Notes under the pieces: generated by a model
Database searches by the model: none
Told to the model about the DNA's origin: nothing
What the model saw: the letters and a program-made list of their open reading frames with translations, nothing else
Assembly (NCBI GenBank): GCA_015654985.1
Contig: JAATFW010000328.1
Span: forward strand, 1 to 36,595
Length of the DNA: 36,595 bases
Direction: 5' to 3'
Source of the DNA: Sphingobacteriales bacterium
Lineage (GTDB): Bacteria; Bacteroidota; Bacteroidia; Sphingobacteriales; Sphingobacteriaceae
Part shown: piece after piece, positions 1-7,645 of the stretch
Layout: every line of letters begins with the position of its first letter
Numbering within the stretch: position 1 is the stretch's first letter
Translations under genes and position numbers: made by a program

Positions 1-677
1 CGGCGTTTAATACGGTGAAGGTACTTGAGAAAGCGGGATGTAAAGTGAAGTATAACCCTGAACAGACTTGTTGCGGTCAGGCGTCGTTTAATGCGGGGTT
101 TTGGGATGAAGCGAAAGCTGTGGGGAGCAAATTTCTAAAGGATTTCTCGGAAAATAATTATATCGTGTCGCCTTCCGCATCGTGCACAGGGATGGTGAAA
201 AACTATTATAACGATCTGTTTACAAATACTGCCGTTCATAATAAGTGCAGGGCTATTCAGAGTAACATTCACGAACTGTCTGATTTTCTGGTAAATGTTC
301 TTGGCAAAGATTACTTCGGAGCCGAACTGGAGGGAAGGGCTGTGTTTCATGATTCATGTGCCGGCCTCCGGGAGTGTAAGATCAAAGATGAACCGAGGGC
401 CCTGCTTGCTAAGGTACATGGGTTGGAGCTTGTAGAAATGAAAGATACCGATACCTGTTGCGGCTTCGGCGGAACGTTCTCAGTTAAATTCGACAGTATC
501 TCTGCTGCAATGGCTCAGCAAAAAGTGGATAATGCACTCGCTGTAAATGCAGAATATATCATATCAACTGATGCTTCCTGCCTTCTGCATCTACAGGGAT
601 ATATTGATAAGAACAAGTTACCCATTAAAACAATGCATCTGGTAGATGTGCTGGCACATGGGTGGGGGAACGTGTGA
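1..677 (+). CDS. lutA: (Fe-S)-binding protein, LutA/YkgE type, 5'-truncated by the window edge
   Basis: Cysteine-rich 'CCG' domain protein of the LutA/YkgE family, which in characterised systems is a subunit of the LutABC lactate-oxidising complex. The reading frame is open to base 3 (Ala-Phe-Asn-Thr before a GTG at 15), so the true start lies outside the window; about 20-25 residues of a normal protein of roughly 240 are missing. Counting from the GTG, the expected cysteines are present: C19-C20-G, C57, C115, C148-C149-G and C189, that is two CCG-type modules that bind an Fe-S cluster or pair. No lutB or lutC follows; the next gene is thrS, so any partners would be upstream. The stop codon is followed within one base by a heptamer repeat array. 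The family call is firm; a role in lactate oxidation is inference. Confidence 0.85.
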   Translation, partial: AFNTVKVLEKAGCKVKYNPEQTCCGQASFNAGFWDEAKAVGSKFLKDFSENNYIVSPSASCTGMVKNYYNDLFTNTAVHNKCRAIQSNIHELSDFLVNVLGKDYFGAELEGRAVFHDSCAGLRECKIKDEPRALLAKVHGLELVEMKDTDTCCGFGGTFSVKFDSISAAMAQQKVDNALAVNAEYIISTDASCLLHLQGYIDKNKLPIKTMHLVDVLAHGWGNV

Positions 678-678
678 T

Positions 679-712
679 ACTTACCACTTATAACTTACTA
701 CTTACAACTTAA
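679..712 (+). repeat. Heptamer tandem array A (acttaca type, about 5 units)
   Basis: Units acttacc, acttata, acttact, acttaca, acttaa, exactly 7 bp apart, start one base after the lutA stop and end six bases before the -7 promoter motif proposed for thrS. The array therefore occupies the place where the -33 element of that promoter would be. It is a member of the dispersed heptamer family described in the findings. Confidence 0.8.
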
Positions 713-717
713 TTCCC

Positions 718-725
718 TACCTTTG
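718..725 (+). promoter_or_regulatory. Probable -7 promoter element for thrS operon
   Basis: TACCTTTG matches the Bacteroidota -7 consensus TAnnTTTG. No convincing -33 TTTG is seen because a heptamer array fills that position. Downstream, GATCAC (739-744) and GTGATC (752-757) form a perfect 6-bp stem with a 7-nt loop in what would be the thrS leader. thrS leaders are autoregulated in some bacteria, but nothing here proves that for this hairpin. Confidence 0.45.
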
Positions 726-798
726 CCTCAGAATTGAAGATCACCCTGTACGTGATCGTATTTATAAATAATTTTTTGAATTAAAATCATAGTTGTAG

Positions 799-2724
799 AT
801 GATTAACATTACTCTTCCTGATGGTTCTGTCAAACAGTATGAAAACGGAACCACTGCCTTCCAGATTGCACAATCAATTTCTGAAGGTCTAGCGCGAAAT
901 GTATTAGCGGCTGAAGTAAACGGCCAGGTTTGGGATGCCAGTCGTCCGATTGAGTCAGACGCCAGTGTAAAATTGCTCACCTGGAATGATACAGCAGGTA
1001 AGTCAACTTTCTGGCATTCATCGGCGCATTTAATGGCAGAAGCCCTTGAGGCTTTGTATCCGGGAACGAAATTCGGTATTGGCCCGGCTATTGAAACCGG
1101 CTTTTATTATGATGTGGATTTTGGCGACCGCGAGTTTTCTTCCGACGACTTCAAAGACATCGAAAATAAGATGCTTGAGCTGGCCCGGACGAAATCTGAA
1201 TATGTTCGTACGCCTGTAAGCAAGGCGGATGCTGAAGCTTATTTTACTGACAAAGGGGATGAGTATAAACTCGACCTGATAAAAGATCTGCCCGACGGCT
1301 CGATCACTTTTTATACACAGGGAAATTTTACCGACCTGTGCCGTGGCCCTCACATTCCCAATACAGGGTTTATCAAAGCTGTAAAGCTTATGAACGTTGC
1401 CGGGGCTTACTGGCGTGGTGATGAAAGCCGGAAACAACTGACCCGTATTTACGGGGTTACTTTTCCGAAACAGAGCGAACTTACAGATTACCTGAAAATA
1501 ATCGAAGAGGCTAAAAAGCGCGATCACCGGAAGCTGGGAAAAGAACTTGAGCTCTTTACTTTTTCCGAAAAAGTGGGAATGGGCTTGCCGCTCTGGTTGC
1601 CAAAAGGCGCTGCCCTGAGAGAAAAACTTGTGAACTTTCTTCAGCGTGCTCAGGTTAAAAGTGGATATGAGCAGGTAATTACCCCGCATATCGGGCATAA
1701 AAACCTGTATGTTACTTCTGGGCATTACGAAAAATATGGTGCAGATTCCTTCCAGCCGATAAAAACACCGCAGGAAGGAGAGGAGTTCTTTTTGAAACCC
1801 ATGAACTGCCCGCATCATTGCGAGCTTTATAAATTTAAGCCACGCTCGTATAAGGACCTTCCGGTCCGGTATGCCGAGTTTGGTACTGTATATCGTTATG
1901 AACAGAGCGGAGAGCTTCATGGCCTGACAAGGGTGCGTGGATTTACTCAGGATGATGCGCATTTATTCTGTCGCCCAGATCAGGTTAAAGAAGAATTTAA
2001 GAAGGTGATCGACCTGGTGCTTTATGTCTTTAATGCTCTTGGTTTTGATGATTATACGGCACAGATCTCTTTACGCGACCCTGCAAACAAGGTAAAATAT
2101 ATTGGTTCTGATGAGAACTGGCTTCTTGCCGAATCGGCTATTATTGAAGCTGCGGAAGAGAAAGGCCTGTCTACCGTTGTTGAGCTGGGTGAGGCCGCAT
2201 TTTACGGTCCTAAGCTTGACTTTATGGTGAAAGATGCTTTGGGAAGAAAATGGCAGCTTGGCACTATCCAGGTGGATTATAATCTCCCTGAGCGCTTTGA
2301 GCTTGAATATACCGGCAGTGATAATGCCAAACACAGGCCCGTGATGATTCACAGGGCTCCTTTCGGTTCTCTTGAGCGTTTCGTTGCTGTGCTGATCGAA
2401 CATTGTGCCGGTAATTTCCCTCTCTGGCTTAGTCCCGAGCAATTTATTATCCTTCCAATCTCAGAGAAGTATGAAGATTATGCAAAAAAAGTTTTGGAAT
2501 CGTTGAATAATTCCGATATTCGCGGCTTGATTGACTTGCGGGATGAGAAGATTGGAAGAAAGATCAGGGACGCCGAAGTTAAGAAAATTCCCTACATGCT
2601 TATAATAGGTGAAAAGGAAATGGCCGAAGGAAAAGTTTCCGTTAGGAAACATGGTCAGGGTGATTTGGGAAGCATGGCGGCGGAAGAATTTAAAAAACAA
2701 TTAATTACAGAAATTACGGTTTAA
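799..2724 (+). CDS. thrS: Threonine--tRNA ligase
   Basis: Class II aminoacyl-tRNA synthetase charging tRNA-Thr. Full length at 641 residues. Order of domains: TGS domain (about 1-62), editing domain with HSSAH at 73-77 and the second metal/editing pair C181...H185 in DLCRGPH, catalytic core with NCPHH (zinc ligand C337), class II motif 2 in the stretch beginning [10 protein letters not shown] (about 357), and motif 3 around [11 protein letters not shown], then the C-terminal anticodon-binding domain. It opens the thrS-infC-rpmI-rplT cluster, a gene order widely conserved in bacteria, with only 13 nt to infC. A 310-residue open frame on the opposite strand (1030-1962) is a shadow. Confidence 0.98.
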   Translation: MINITLPDGSVKQYENGTTAFQIAQSISEGLARNVLAAEVNGQVWDASRPIESDASVKLLTWNDTAGKSTFWHSSAHLMAEALEALYPGTKFGIGPAIETGFYYDVDFGDREFSSDDFKDIENKMLELARTKSEYVRTPVSKADAEAYFTDKGDEYKLDLIKDLPDGSITFYTQGNFTDLCRGPHIPNTGFIKAVKLMNVAGAYWRGDESRKQLTRIYGVTFPKQSELTDYLKIIEEAKKRDHRKLGKELELFTFSEKVGMGLPLWLPKGAALREKLVNFLQRAQVKSGYEQVITPHIGHKNLYVTSGHYEKYGADSFQPIKTPQEGEEFFLKPMNCPHHCELYKFKPRSYKDLPVRYAEFGTVYRYEQSGELHGLTRVRGFTQDDAHLFCRPDQVKEEFKKVIDLVLYVFNALGFDDYTAQISLRDPANKVKYIGSDENWLLAESAIIEAAEEKGLSTVVELGEAAFYGPKLDFMVKDALGRKWQLGTIQVDYNLPERFELEYTGSDNAKHRPVMIHRAPFGSLERFVAVLIEHCAGNFPLWLSPEQFIILPISEKYEDYAKKVLESLNNSDIRGLIDLRDEKIGRKIRDAEVKKIPYMLIIGEKEMAEGKVSVRKHGQGDLGSMAAEEFKKQLITEITV

Positions 2725-2737
2725 ACAGAATTTAAAT

Positions 2738-3313
2738 TTGGCATTAGGTAGACCAGGTTTTAACAAAGGTCCCCGGGGACCGAGACCTCCGTTTAAGAGA
2801 AAAGAGGCAGAGCATAATATCAATGAGTTCATTAAGGCACCTCAGGTTCGCCTTGTAGGGGATAATATTGAACAGGGAATTTATCCATTAAGTGAAGCCA
2901 GGGCAATAGCCGACGAGCAGGAACTTGATTTGGTAGAGATCTCTCCGAATGCCGATCCCCCGGTTTGCAGGGTAATTGATTACAACAAGTTTATCTACGA
3001 GCAAAAGAAAAAGCTTAAGGAGATAAAGGCGAATGCTAAGCAAACTGTAATAAAGGAAATTCGTTTTGGACCAAATACCAATGAGCATGATTTTCAGTTT
3101 AAACTGAAACACGCCATCGGTTTTCTTGAGAGTGGCGAAAAGGTAAGGGCCTATGTTCATTTTAAAGGAAGAGCCATTGTGTATAAGGAACAGGGTGAAA
3201 TTCTCTTATTAAGGTTCGCCCAGGCCCTTGAAGAAGTTGGAAAAGTAGAGCAACTGCCAAAACTCGAGGGAAAACGGATGTTTTTGATCGTTGGGCCGAA
3301 AGCGAAAAAATAG
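2738..3313 (+). CDS. infC: Translation initiation factor IF-3 (TTG start)
   Basis: 191 residues with the usual two-domain arrangement: N-terminal domain (from about residue 26, [15 protein letters not shown]) and C-terminal domain (from about 85, ending MFLIVGPK), joined by a lysine-rich linker. It binds the 30S subunit and checks the start codon and initiator tRNA. The frame has no ATG upstream of the conserved N-terminus; TTG at 2738 is the only sensible start. A rare start codon is how IF-3 autoregulates in E. coli (AUU there), so the same logic may apply here; that is inference. The N-terminal extension rich in Pro, Gly and Arg before residue 25 is longer than in E. coli. Confidence 0.96.
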   Translation: MALGRPGFNKGPRGPRPPFKRKEAEHNINEFIKAPQVRLVGDNIEQGIYPLSEARAIADEQELDLVEISPNADPPVCRVIDYNKFIYEQKKKLKEIKANAKQTVIKEIRFGPNTNEHDFQFKLKHAIGFLESGEKVRAYVHFKGRAIVYKEQGEILLLRFAQALEEVGKVEQLPKLEGKRMFLIVGPKAKK

Positions 3314-3320
3314 GGATAGA

Positions 3321-3390
3321 GTTAAAAGTGTAAAGTGTAAAGTTAAAAGTTAAAAGTTAAAAGTTGAAAGTTGAAAGTTGAAAGGTGAAA
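3321..3390 (-). repeat. Heptamer tandem array B (10 units) between infC and rpmI
   Basis: Exactly ten 7-bp units read on the plus strand: gttaaaa, gtgtaaa (x2), gttaaaa (x3), gttgaaa (x3), ggtgaaa. Read on the minus strand they become aactttt/aacttta/aactttc, in phase with the aacttac units of other arrays. It begins 8 nt after the infC stop, inside the translation operon. A second, decayed period-7 stretch (gatactt, gatacca, gatactt, gctgcta, actgata) follows at 3408-3442. Confidence 0.85.
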
Positions 3391-3471
3391 GATCATGCGG
3401 TTGTTTTGATACTTGATACCAGATACTTGCTGCTAACTGATACTAAAAATAAAACAAGTAAAAACAGAGTT

Positions 3472-3672
3472 ATGCCAAAAATGAAGACCAATTCCAGTGC
3501 TAAAAAGCGTTTTAAGCTTACTGGAACCGGTAAAATTGCAAGGAAGAACGCGTTTATGAGCCACATCTTAACAAAGATGTCTACTAAACGTAAGCGTAAC
3601 TTAAGTCAAACCAGCTTAGTATCTGAGGCTGACTTAGGAAACGTTAAGAGAATGCTTTGCATCGGGAAGTAA
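3472..3672 (+). CDS. rpmI: 50S ribosomal protein L35 (bL35)
   Basis: 66 residues starting [20 protein letters not shown], the family signature, and of normal length. The open frame continues 29 codons upstream to 3385, but that extension is encoded by repeat-derived sequence and does not belong to L35, so the ATG at 3472 is chosen. The protein is a basic component of the large ribosomal subunit. It sits 158 nt after infC (unusually far, because of the heptamer array) and 75 nt before rplT. Confidence 0.97.
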   Translation: MPKMKTNSSAKKRFKLTGTGKIARKNAFMSHILTKMSTKRKRNLSQTSLVSEADLGNVKRMLCIGK

Positions 3673-3747
3673 ATTAATTATTTAACCAGGCACCCGGTTG
3701 TAAGACTGCTGTAACACGCAGCGCCGTCTGCCAAAATCAAAAACAAC
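3673..3747 (+). promoter_or_regulatory. rpmI-rplT spacer with possible structured L20 leader
   Basis: The 75-nt spacer can fold: GGCA near 3689 can pair with TGCC near 3728, enclosing CTGC/GCAG around 3708-3722. L20 represses its own operon in other bacteria by binding an mRNA structure that mimics 23S rRNA, so this spacer is a reasonable place to look. The pairing seen here is short and I cannot match it to a named leader family. Confidence 0.25.
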
Positions 3748-4092
3748 ATGCCACGTTCGGTCAACGCAGTAGCGTCAAGAAGAAGAAGAAAAAAGATCCT
3801 TAAATTAGCCAAAGGTTATTGGGGATCACGCAGCAAGGTTTATACTGTTGCTAAAAATACGGTAGAAAAAGGTTTGCAGTATGCTTACCGCGACCGTAAA
3901 ACCAAGAAAAGAGAGTTCAGGGCTTTATGGATTCAGCGTATTAATGCAGGTGCCCGTCACCACGGAATTTCATATTCTCAGTTAATAGGTAAATTAACGG
4001 CAAAAGGTATTGGTTTAAACCGCAAGGTTTTGGCCGACCTCGCAATGAATGAACCGGAAGCTTTTAAAGCAATAGTTGATGCAGTAAAATAG
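3748..4092 (+). CDS. rplT: 50S ribosomal protein L20 (bL20)
   Basis: 114 residues, [20 protein letters not shown] at the start, followed by the GYWGSRS segment typical of L20; length is normal. It binds 23S rRNA early in large-subunit assembly and, in E. coli and Bacillus, also acts as repressor of the infC-rpmI-rplT mRNA. Last gene of the operon, followed 22 nt later by a strong intrinsic terminator. Confidence 0.98.
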   Translation: MPRSVNAVASRRRRKKILKLAKGYWGSRSKVYTVAKNTVEKGLQYAYRDRKTKKREFRALWIQRINAGARHHGISYSQLIGKLTAKGIGLNRKVLADLAMNEPEAFKAIVDAVK

Positions 4093-4107
4093 AGTCAACA
4101 ATTAAAC

Positions 4108-4143
4108 AAAAAAAGGGAACCAACACAATGGTTCCCTTTTTTT
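4108..4143 (+). terminator. Intrinsic terminator after rplT
   Basis: GGGAACCA (4115-4122), loop ACACAA, TGGTTCCC (4129-4136), then seven T. The upstream A-run pairs with the T-tract, so the hairpin could work on either strand. It closes the thrS-rplT transcription unit. Confidence 0.9.
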
Positions 4144-4197
4144 GTTTTAATGAGGACGGCGAAGGGATAGCCGGGAGATAAAGGGCAGTATGTAAAT

Positions 4198-4247
4198 GAT
4201 AAAATAACTCGGTGCATTTTTATAAAAAAGATTTTCCAGCGGTTTAT
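4198..4247 (-). repeat. AT-rich flank element 1 joined to array C
   Basis: Starts GATAAAATA, contains GGTGCATTTTTATAAAA and TTTCCAGCGGTTTATAC, and runs straight into the heptamer array at 4248. The segment at 13280-13332 has nearly the same sequence in the same order and also runs into an array; looser relatives lie at 24353, 29996 and 30141. Confidence 0.6.
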
Positions 4248-4283
4248 ACTTACTAACTTAGTACTTACAACTTACAACTTAAC
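4248..4283 (+). repeat. Heptamer tandem array C (5 units)
   Basis: acttact, one extra a, acttagt, acttaca, acttaca, acttaac. It ends 7 nt before the ATG of the DUF72 gene, so it lies where the ribosome-binding region or 5' leader would be. Confidence 0.75.
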
Positions 4284-4290
4284 AACAGCT

Positions 4291-5208
4291 ATGGATTTTG
4301 GAAAAGTTCCTGAAACGCAATTACCGGAAATTGATTTTAGTTTGCCGGAAGACAGTACCCTGACAAAGCAGGTTCTTAAAGAAGCTTCAAAAGTTGAGAA
4401 CCCAAAGGTATATGTTGGTTGTGCGAAATGGGGAAGGAAAGAGTGGGTAGGCCTTATTTACCCTGAGAAGACGAAGGAAGCAAAGTTCCTGGACGAGTAT
4501 GTAAAGCATTTTAACTCTATTGAGCTGAATGCGGTATTTTACAATATGCCTAAACCTGAGCAGATCAGCGCGTGGCGCGAAAAGGCAGAAGCAGAAAAGA
4601 AAGATTTTAAGTTCTGTCCGAAGTTCACCCGCAGTATCAGCCATATCAGGCGCCTGAAGAATGCTGAAGAGGATACTACCCGGTACCTCGAAAGCATATC
4701 CAACTTTGGGCCTTGCCTTGGACCTTGCTTTTTGCAGTTAAGCGATAACTTTGGACCGAAGAACCTCGAAGTTTTACAGCAATATCTTAAATCGTTGCCC
4801 GTAGACCTGGATATGTTTGTGGAAGTAAGACATCCTGACTGGTTCGCTGATCCGGCAGCGAGAGAATCGCTGTTCAGTACTCTTCGTCAATTGAACAAAG
4901 GTGCGGCTATTACAGACGCCAGTGGCCGCCGCGATTGTGTTCACATGGAACTGCCCACTCCTCATGCTTTCATCCGTTTTGTGGGGAACGGGCTTCATCC
5001 TACAGATTTCAGCAGAATTGATGAATGGGTAGACCGCATTGCTGTCTGGATACAACAGGGGCTGCAATCGGTGTACTTTTTCCTGCATCAGCATGATGAG
5101 AAAGATACTCCTGTATTAGCTGATTATACTATCAAAAAATTAAATGAGAAAACCGGTACTCACCTTAATTCTCCGGTTTTTGTAAAAAAAGCTTCTGAAC
5201 TGTTTTAA
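4291..5208 (+). CDS. DUF72 domain-containing protein (YecE-like)
   Basis: 305 residues. The core begins at about residue 40 with KVYVGCAKWGRKEWVGLIYP and includes NSIELNAVFYNMP, PKFTRSISH, FLQLSDNF and VEVRHPDWF, the conserved blocks of the DUF72/YecE family, a TIM-barrel fold of uncertain biochemical role related by fold to nucleases and isomerases. The first 35 or so residues (acidic, no signal peptide) are an addition to the core. Probably cytoplasmic. It stands alone between the rplT terminator and the peroxiredoxin gene, with a heptamer array directly in front of its ATG. Confidence 0.9.
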   Translation: MDFGKVPETQLPEIDFSLPEDSTLTKQVLKEASKVENPKVYVGCAKWGRKEWVGLIYPEKTKEAKFLDEYVKHFNSIELNAVFYNMPKPEQISAWREKAEAEKKDFKFCPKFTRSISHIRRLKNAEEDTTRYLESISNFGPCLGPCFLQLSDNFGPKNLEVLQQYLKSLPVDLDMFVEVRHPDWFADPAARESLFSTLRQLNKGAAITDASGRRDCVHMELPTPHAFIRFVGNGLHPTDFSRIDEWVDRIAVWIQQGLQSVYFFLHQHDEKDTPVLADYTIKKLNEKTGTHLNSPVFVKKASELF

Positions 5209-5240
5209 ACTTTGCAGGACATTGATTGTTTCATAATAAT

Positions 5241-5255
5241 CTACTAATTTAGTAG
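5241..5255. promoter_or_regulatory. Perfect palindrome upstream of the peroxiredoxin gene
   Basis: CTACTAA-T-TTAGTAG: two perfect 7-bp arms around a single base, 37 nt before the ATG. It contains TAATTTAG, a one-base variant of the TAnnTTTG promoter element, so a bound repressor would sit on the promoter. Shape and place suit an operator, for example of a redox-sensing regulator; the regulator is not identified. Confidence 0.4.
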
Positions 5256-5291
5256 AGTTAATGTGATCCTTTAATTTAATGTAGTATAAAA

Positions 5292-5927
5292 ATGAGCTTA
5301 AGAATTGGCGATACCGCCCCAAACTTCACCGCCCAAACATCACAGGGCGAAATTAATTTTTACGATTATGCCGGCGACAGCTGGGTTGTGTTATTCTCAC
5401 ATCCTGCTGATTACACGCCGATCTGTACTACCGAGCTTGGTCGTACAGCCTCTCTCAGCGACGAGTTTGCAAAGCGTAATGTAAAGGTGATTGCTTTAAG
5501 TGTTGATCCTGTCGACAAACATAAAGGCTGGATCCAGGACATTAATGAAACTCAGAATGTTGAGGTTAATTTCCCGATTATTGCAGACGAAAACAAGGAA
5601 GTGGCTGAAGCTTATGGAATGATCCATCCAAACGCATCGGAAACCCATACTGTGCGCTCACTTTTTGTGATCGGCCCCGACAAGAAGGTCAAACTGATCA
5701 TTTCCTATCCGGCTTCAACCGGCAGAAACTTCCAGGAAATCCTTCGTGTGATAGACTCACTCCAGCTTACAGCAAATTATAGTGTAGCAACTCCTGCCGA
5801 CTGGAAAGACGGAGAGGATGTAGTGGTTGTGAACTCTATTAAGACTGAAGATATCCCTTCTAAGTTTCCAAAAGGCCACCGTGTGGTGAAGCCTTATTTA
5901 CGGTTTACACCTCAGCCGAATAAGTAA
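5292..5927 (+). CDS. 1-Cys peroxiredoxin (Prx6 type)
   Basis: 211 residues, AhpC/TSA fold followed by the C-terminal extension typical of Prx6 enzymes. The peroxidatic site is HPADYTPICTTELG (T42, C45), with the conserved Arg downstream in the HTVRSLF segment. C45 is the only cysteine in the protein, so there is no resolving cysteine and the enzyme must be recycled by an external thiol. It reduces H2O2 and organic peroxides in the cytoplasm. It appears to be a single-gene unit with its own palindromic promoter region. trxB lies elsewhere in the window (23203). Confidence 0.95.
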   Translation: MSLRIGDTAPNFTAQTSQGEINFYDYAGDSWVVLFSHPADYTPICTTELGRTASLSDEFAKRNVKVIALSVDPVDKHKGWIQDINETQNVEVNFPIIADENKEVAEAYGMIHPNASETHTVRSLFVIGPDKKVKLIISYPASTGRNFQEILRVIDSLQLTANYSVATPADWKDGEDVVVVNSIKTEDIPSKFPKGHRVVKPYLRFTPQPNK

Positions 5928-5956
5928 TAAGTAATAAATATAGTAAGTAATAAAAA

Positions 5957-5995
5957 AGAAACTGAAGAGGAAGCTGTGGTTTCCTTTCAGTTTCT
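5957..5995 (+). terminator. Long hairpin after peroxiredoxin gene
   Basis: Arms 5957-5972 and 5980-5995 pair at 15 of 16 positions (two G-T, one mismatch) around a 7-nt loop. It starts 30 nt after the stop codon. There is an A-run before the stem but no T-run directly after it, so it may stabilise the 3' end of the transcript or terminate only weakly. Short period-7 sequence (aagtaat repeats) lies between the stop and the hairpin. Confidence 0.45.
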
Positions 5996-6072
5996 CAGCA
6001 GAAACGTCTTTTTCTCAATTATTTCGGGGGTAAGATCAAATCCTGCAATTTTTTTATATGCTTTCTATAAAA

Positions 6073-6103
6073 TTGCATATAAAATTTTTTTTATCTAAGT
6101 TTG
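6073..6103 (+). promoter_or_regulatory. Promoter of the cold-shock gene
   Basis: TTG at 6073-6075, 20 nt, then TAAGTTTG at 6096-6103, a good match to the Bacteroidota -33/-7 pattern. Transcription from here would give a leader of about 95 nt, AU-rich, in front of the cold-shock ORF. Long leaders are usual for cold-shock mRNAs. Confidence 0.6.
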
Positions 6104-6206
6104 AATAAATCTCCTGTTCTTAGTTTACCTGATAAATAAATCTAAATTTCTTTTTCAGTTATAATAATTGCGGTTGATTTAGTGGTAATTTTATTTTTAA
6201 TAATTT

Positions 6207-6404
6207 ATGAAAACTGGAAAAGTTAAATGGTTTAATGCTGAAAAAGGCTATGGTTTTATTGTACAGGAAGACGGGAAAGAGATTTTTGTGCATTTTAAAG
6301 ACATTCAGGGAGGTGTAAATGCTTTACGTGATAATGATAGCGTAGAGTTTGAAGTTGCCGAAGGACGTAAAGGCCTGCAGGCCGTAAATGTGAAGAAAGT
6401 TTAA
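6207..6404 (+). CDS. Cold-shock domain protein (CspA family)
   Basis: 65 residues forming a single cold-shock domain. RNA-binding motifs are intact: KGYGFI (13-18, RNP1) and IFVHF (26-30, RNP2). Such proteins bind single-stranded nucleic acid and melt mRNA structure. It starts with a plain ATG, has its own promoter and ends 27 nt before a strong terminator, so it is a monocistronic gene. The name cspA is only a family label here; the number of paralogues in the genome is unknown. Confidence 0.96.
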   Translation: MKTGKVKWFNAEKGYGFIVQEDGKEIFVHFKDIQGGVNALRDNDSVEFEVAEGRKGLQAVNVKKV

Positions 6405-6431
6405 GTCAACATAACCATACTAATTAGTAAG

Positions 6432-6456
6432 AGCCTCCCGCCAGGAGGCTTTTTTT
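6432..6456 (+). terminator. Intrinsic terminator between cold-shock and methyltransferase genes
   Basis: AGCCTCC (6432-6438), loop CGCCA, GGAGGCT (6444-6450), followed by a run of T to 6456. It ends the cold-shock transcript. The minus-strand methyltransferase gene stops at 6462, so the same hairpin could also protect the end of that transcript, but there is no T-run on that strand. Confidence 0.9.
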
Positions 6457-6461
6457 ATAGA

Positions 6462-7640
6462 TTAATTTCTCTCTGCTTCTATAACGATCAGTTTACCCGA
6501 CTGGCCCGTAGTAAAGATCAGGTAGCTATCCCCCCCGTCGCGAAGCCGGTGCTTTTTCTTTAATTCATCTACAGATAAAGGAAAGTTTCGTGAAATAACG
6601 TTAGCTTTTCTGGCCCCTTTATTTTTAGAAAAAGCCTTGTATTCAAACACCGCGACTGTTTTAAATACCTTTCCTGCAAAATCATTAACAGGCAGATCAG
6701 ATGTATAAAGATGTGTATTCGGATGGATTTTAAGAATATTGAATCTTTCAGCAATTAATTTAAAGCAACCTGCTTTCAGCAAAGCTACATCAGGTTCATA
6801 CAGGTAAGGCTTCGGATCAGAAAAATGACCGATAGATATGGCCCTTTCTTCTGAATAGAAAAACAACAGGTTTTTTTCCCCTTCATTGTTCAGAGCCGTA
6901 CAATGGATCCTGGCCTCGCCTTCAAAACCTTTGTCTATTACCCAGAGTAACTCTTTACAATCATTTTTTACGCTTATTACATGTACCTCTGATACCTGTT
7001 GAAGCTCTTTCAGCCCCGATTGGATATCAAACAGCGGAGATGTTTTGATGATAATGCGCCGGGCTTTAGAGAGCAGCAGGGATAAATTCGCAACAACGTC
7101 AGGTTCCGTATCCTTTAATAGGAACATCTTTTTAGTCTGGATCCGCCTGCCGGGATCTATATAGATCGTATCAAAAACTTTGTCTGTACTTTCTAGAAAG
7201 CGAATGCTGTCTGTCTGAATGAAACTAATGTTTTTGATTCCCAGCGCCTCAGAATTATGCCCGGCAATTTCAGATAACTCTTTATTTTGTTCTATATGGA
7301 CCACTTCTTTAGCCCTTTTCGCAAAGTAACAGGCGTCTGCTCCAAAACCGCCTGTAAGATCGGCAAGAGTATCTCCCTTAATTAAACGGCTTTTATATTC
7401 AGCGGTCAGCTCCGAAGAGGATTGCTCGATATTGAGTTTCGGGGGATAATAAATATTGGGCGTATTAAACCATAAGGGTAGTTTTTTTTGACAACGTTTC
7501 CTTCCGTCAATCTGCACAGCAAGTTCCGCTGAAGAGACCTCCGGAAAAGGGCTCTTTTGTAAAGCAATATCAGAGGGGGTATCATCCTGATACCGGCGAA
7601 TAAATTGCTGTACTTCGGTATTTAAAATATGCTTATTCAA
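6462..7640 (-). CDS. SAM-dependent methyltransferase with THUMP-like domain (PG_1098 family)
   Basis: 392 residues. A Rossmann methyltransferase core carries motif I DLTGGFG (94-100), an acidic SAM-ribose position in HIEQN (about 115-119), and the catalytic-loop motif IDPGRR (161-166) in place of the usual DPPY. The N-terminal 80 residues and the C-terminal part (about 300-392, ending near the RDGGDSYLIF segment) match the layout of the Bacteroidota PG_1098 family, in which a THUMP-like domain suggests an RNA substrate. The exact substrate is unknown. The start lies 5 nt after the aspartokinase stop, so the two genes are co-transcribed. Confidence 0.85.
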   Translation of the reverse strand: MNKHILNTEVQQFIRRYQDDTPSDIALQKSPFPEVSSAELAVQIDGRKRCQKKLPLWFNTPNIYYPPKLNIEQSSSELTAEYKSRLIKGDTLADLTGGFGADACYFAKRAKEVVHIEQNKELSEIAGHNSEALGIKNISFIQTDSIRFLESTDKVFDTIYIDPGRRIQTKKMFLLKDTEPDVVANLSLLLSKARRIIIKTSPLFDIQSGLKELQQVSEVHVISVKNDCKELLWVIDKGFEGEARIHCTALNNEGEKNLLFFYSEERAISIGHFSDPKPYLYEPDVALLKAGCFKLIAERFNILKIHPNTHLYTSDLPVNDFAGKVFKTVAVFEYKAFSKNKGARKANVISRNFPLSVDELKKKHRLRDGGDSYLIFTTGQSGKLIVIEAERN

Positions 7641-7645
7641 AGAAT

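Noticed and set aside
1030-1962. 310-codon open frame on the minus strand inside thrS
   Set aside because: It is fully antisense to a certain thrS gene, has no family motif and reads as a low-quality composition; it is a shadow of thrS codon use.
3385-3471. N-terminal extension of L35
   Set aside because: The extra 29 codons arise from repeat sequence and precede the exact family N-terminus [14 protein letters not shown].
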